Shown piece by piece: positions 62,601 to 64,000 of a stretch of 64,000 bases of DNA (the stretch's first letter is position 1; each line of letters starts with the position of its first letter). A program made the translations under genes and the position numbers. Origin of the DNA: Diprion similis (lineage: Eukaryota > Arthropoda > Insecta > Hymenoptera > Diprionidae); assembly GCF_021155765.1 (NCBI RefSeq), contig NC_060106.1, positions 20,052,031 to 20,116,030 on the forward strand, given 5' to 3'. The notes beneath the pieces are model-generated. The model was not told the DNA's origin. It saw only the letters and a program-made list of their open reading frames with translations, and did no database searches.

Positions 62601-64000
62601 TCTCTCGCAAAATTACGTCGGAATAGTGCCTTAACGAATTAATTGCTGCACTTTTCGGAATGGTCGAAATTTTCGCCAAAAATGCAAAGGGGTTAGCCTT
62701 AGTTTTTTCGTCATTTCCGGAGCCGAAAATTTTTCGTCTCGGAATCGATTCGTATGACCCTTTCTGGACTAATTGGACCCCCAGGAACTCAAAAAACTCA
62801 TGAAAAAGAGCGTAGGACCAACAGCAGAGAAATGACGACGAAAATAAGCAGTTTTTCGCTCGTAACTTTTCAGGCGTTGCTCGCAGCGCATTGGGACTGC
62901 GTCCAATCGATTTCTCTCGCAAAATTACGTCGGAATAGTGCCTTAACGAATTGATTGCTGCACTTTTCGGAATGGTCGAAATTTTCGCCAAAAATGCAAA
63001 GGGGTTAGCCTTAGTTTTTTCGTCATTTCCAGGGCCGAAAATTTTTCGTCTCGGAATCGATTTGTATGACCCTTTCCGGACTAATTGGACCCCCAGGAAC
63101 TCAAAAAACTCATGAAAAAGAGCGTAGGACCAACAGCAGAGAAATGACGACGAAAATAAGCAGTTTTTCGCTCGTAACTTTTCAGGCGTTGCTCGCAGCG
63201 CATTGGAACTGCGTCCAATCGATTTCTCTCGCAAAATTACGTCGGAATAGTGCCTCAACGAATTAATTGCAGCACTTTTCGGAATGGTCGAAATTTTCGC
63301 CAAAAATGCAAAGGGGTTAGCCTTAGTTTTTTCGTCATTTCCAGGGCCGAAAATTTTTCGTCTCGGAATCGATTTGTATCACCCTTGCCGGACTAATTGG
63401 ACCCCCAGGAACTCAAAAAACACATGAAAAAGAGCGTAGGACCTACAGCAGAGAAATGACGACGAAAATAAGCAATTTTTCGCTCGTAACTTTTCAGGCG
63501 TTGCTCGCAGCGCATTGGGACTGCGTTCAATCGATTTCTCTCGCAAAATTACGTCGGAATAGTGCCTTAACGAATTAATTGCTGCACTTTCCGGAATGGT
63601 CGAAATTTTCGCCAAAAATGCAAAGGGGTTAGCCTTAGTTTTTTCGTCATTTCCGAGGCCGAAAATTTTTCGTCTCGGAATCGATTTGTATGACCCTTCC
63701 TGGACTAATTGGACCCCCAGAAACTCAAAAAACTCATGAAAAAGAGCGTAGGACCAACAGCAGAGAAATTACGACGAAAATAAGCAGTTTTTCGCTTGTA
63801 ACTTTTCAGGCGTTGCTCGCAGCGCATTGGGACTGCGTTTAATCAATTTCTCTCGCAAAATTACGTCGGAATAGTGCCTTAACGAATTAATTGCAGCACT
63901 TTTCGAAATCGTTGAAATTTTCGCCAAAAATGCAAAGGGGTTAGCTTTAGTTTTTTCGTCATTTCCGGAGCCGAAAATTTTTCGGCTCGGAATCGATTCG
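53643..64000. repeat. 312-bp satellite DNA array (about 33 monomers, continues past the window)
   Basis: The landmark TATGACCC recurs from 53706 in exact steps of 312 up to 63690 (32 steps), and other landmarks keep the same spacing, so there is no net length change. Monomers differ by scattered substitutions, for example GATTCG/GATTTG, CCGGAG/CCGGGG, CCAATCG/TTTAATC and TCTCGC/TCACGC. Diagnostic variants show higher-order structure: about 55.78-56.87 kb is repeated nearly unchanged 1560 bases later (5 monomers), and the variant with GGCTCGG recurs at 57121, 59305, 61489 and 63985 (7, 7 and 8 monomers apart). Long open frames on both strands are a by-product of a period divisible by 3. It is likely pericentromeric or other heterochromatin. 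Confidence 0.97.

Noticed and set aside
53785-63615. Long minus-strand open frames and repeated 66-codon plus-strand frames as genes
   Set aside because: They follow the 312-bp satellite period exactly, exist on both strands and have no known domain. A period divisible by 3 explains them.
53643-64000. CRISPR-like array
   Set aside because: Repeats are contiguous 312-bp monomers without unique spacers, in a eukaryotic genome.
1-64000. tRNA and rRNA genes
   Set aside because: I scanned for T-loop (GGTTCRANNCC) and anticodon-arm patterns and found no cloverleaf; no rRNA core sequence was recognised.

Overview
The window is nuclear DNA of an insect. It has intron-bearing genes with GT..AG splice sites, TATA promoters, AATAAA signals, chitin-related proteins (a peritrophin-type CBM14 protein and four GH18 chitinase-family genes), a GMC oxidoreductase and a long satellite array. 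A hymenopteran (possibly sawfly) origin is a guess; no single sequence proves it.

Layout. 1-15.4 kb is mostly non-coding: microsatellites, a GC-rich stretch, one secreted-type FOLN/Kazal exon (7100-7416, + strand) and a strong miRNA-like hairpin (about 10.95-11.08 kb). 15.56-18.15 kb (+) is a complete 4-exon PIGK gene, the catalytic subunit of GPI transamidase. 18.2-20.6 kb is non-coding and holds an 826-bp fold-back inverted repeat. 21.2-21.6 kb (+) is a small secreted one-domain chitin-binding protein with a TATA promoter and poly(A) signal. 22.6-25.0 kb (-) is a glucose-dehydrogenase-like GMC oxidoreductase. 25.8-39.5 kb (-) is a tandem array of four GH18 genes with nearly identical exon architecture, plus at least two relics of lost copies. 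The array has two subfamilies, A (genes 1 and 4) and B (genes 2 and 3). Gene 1 has lost both catalytic acids. Gene 4 has lost both canonical disulfides.

42.9-52.2 kb is a housekeeping block: mRpL54 (-), TRAPPC9 (+, divergent from mRpL54, 12 coding exons) and an intronless PIF1 helicase (-, convergent with TRAPPC9). From about 52.6 kb the sequence passes through decayed satellite monomers into a 312-bp satellite array that starts near 53.64 kb and runs off the right edge (about 33 monomers, no net indels, higher-order repeats of 5 and 7 monomers).

The CBM14 and GH18 genes point to chitin or cuticle/gut-matrix biology; the other genes are independent cellular functions. No viral genes, toxin genes, tRNA, rRNA or CRISPR arrays were recognised. 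Exon joints were worked out by hand from splice consensus and reading phase, so they are predictions.
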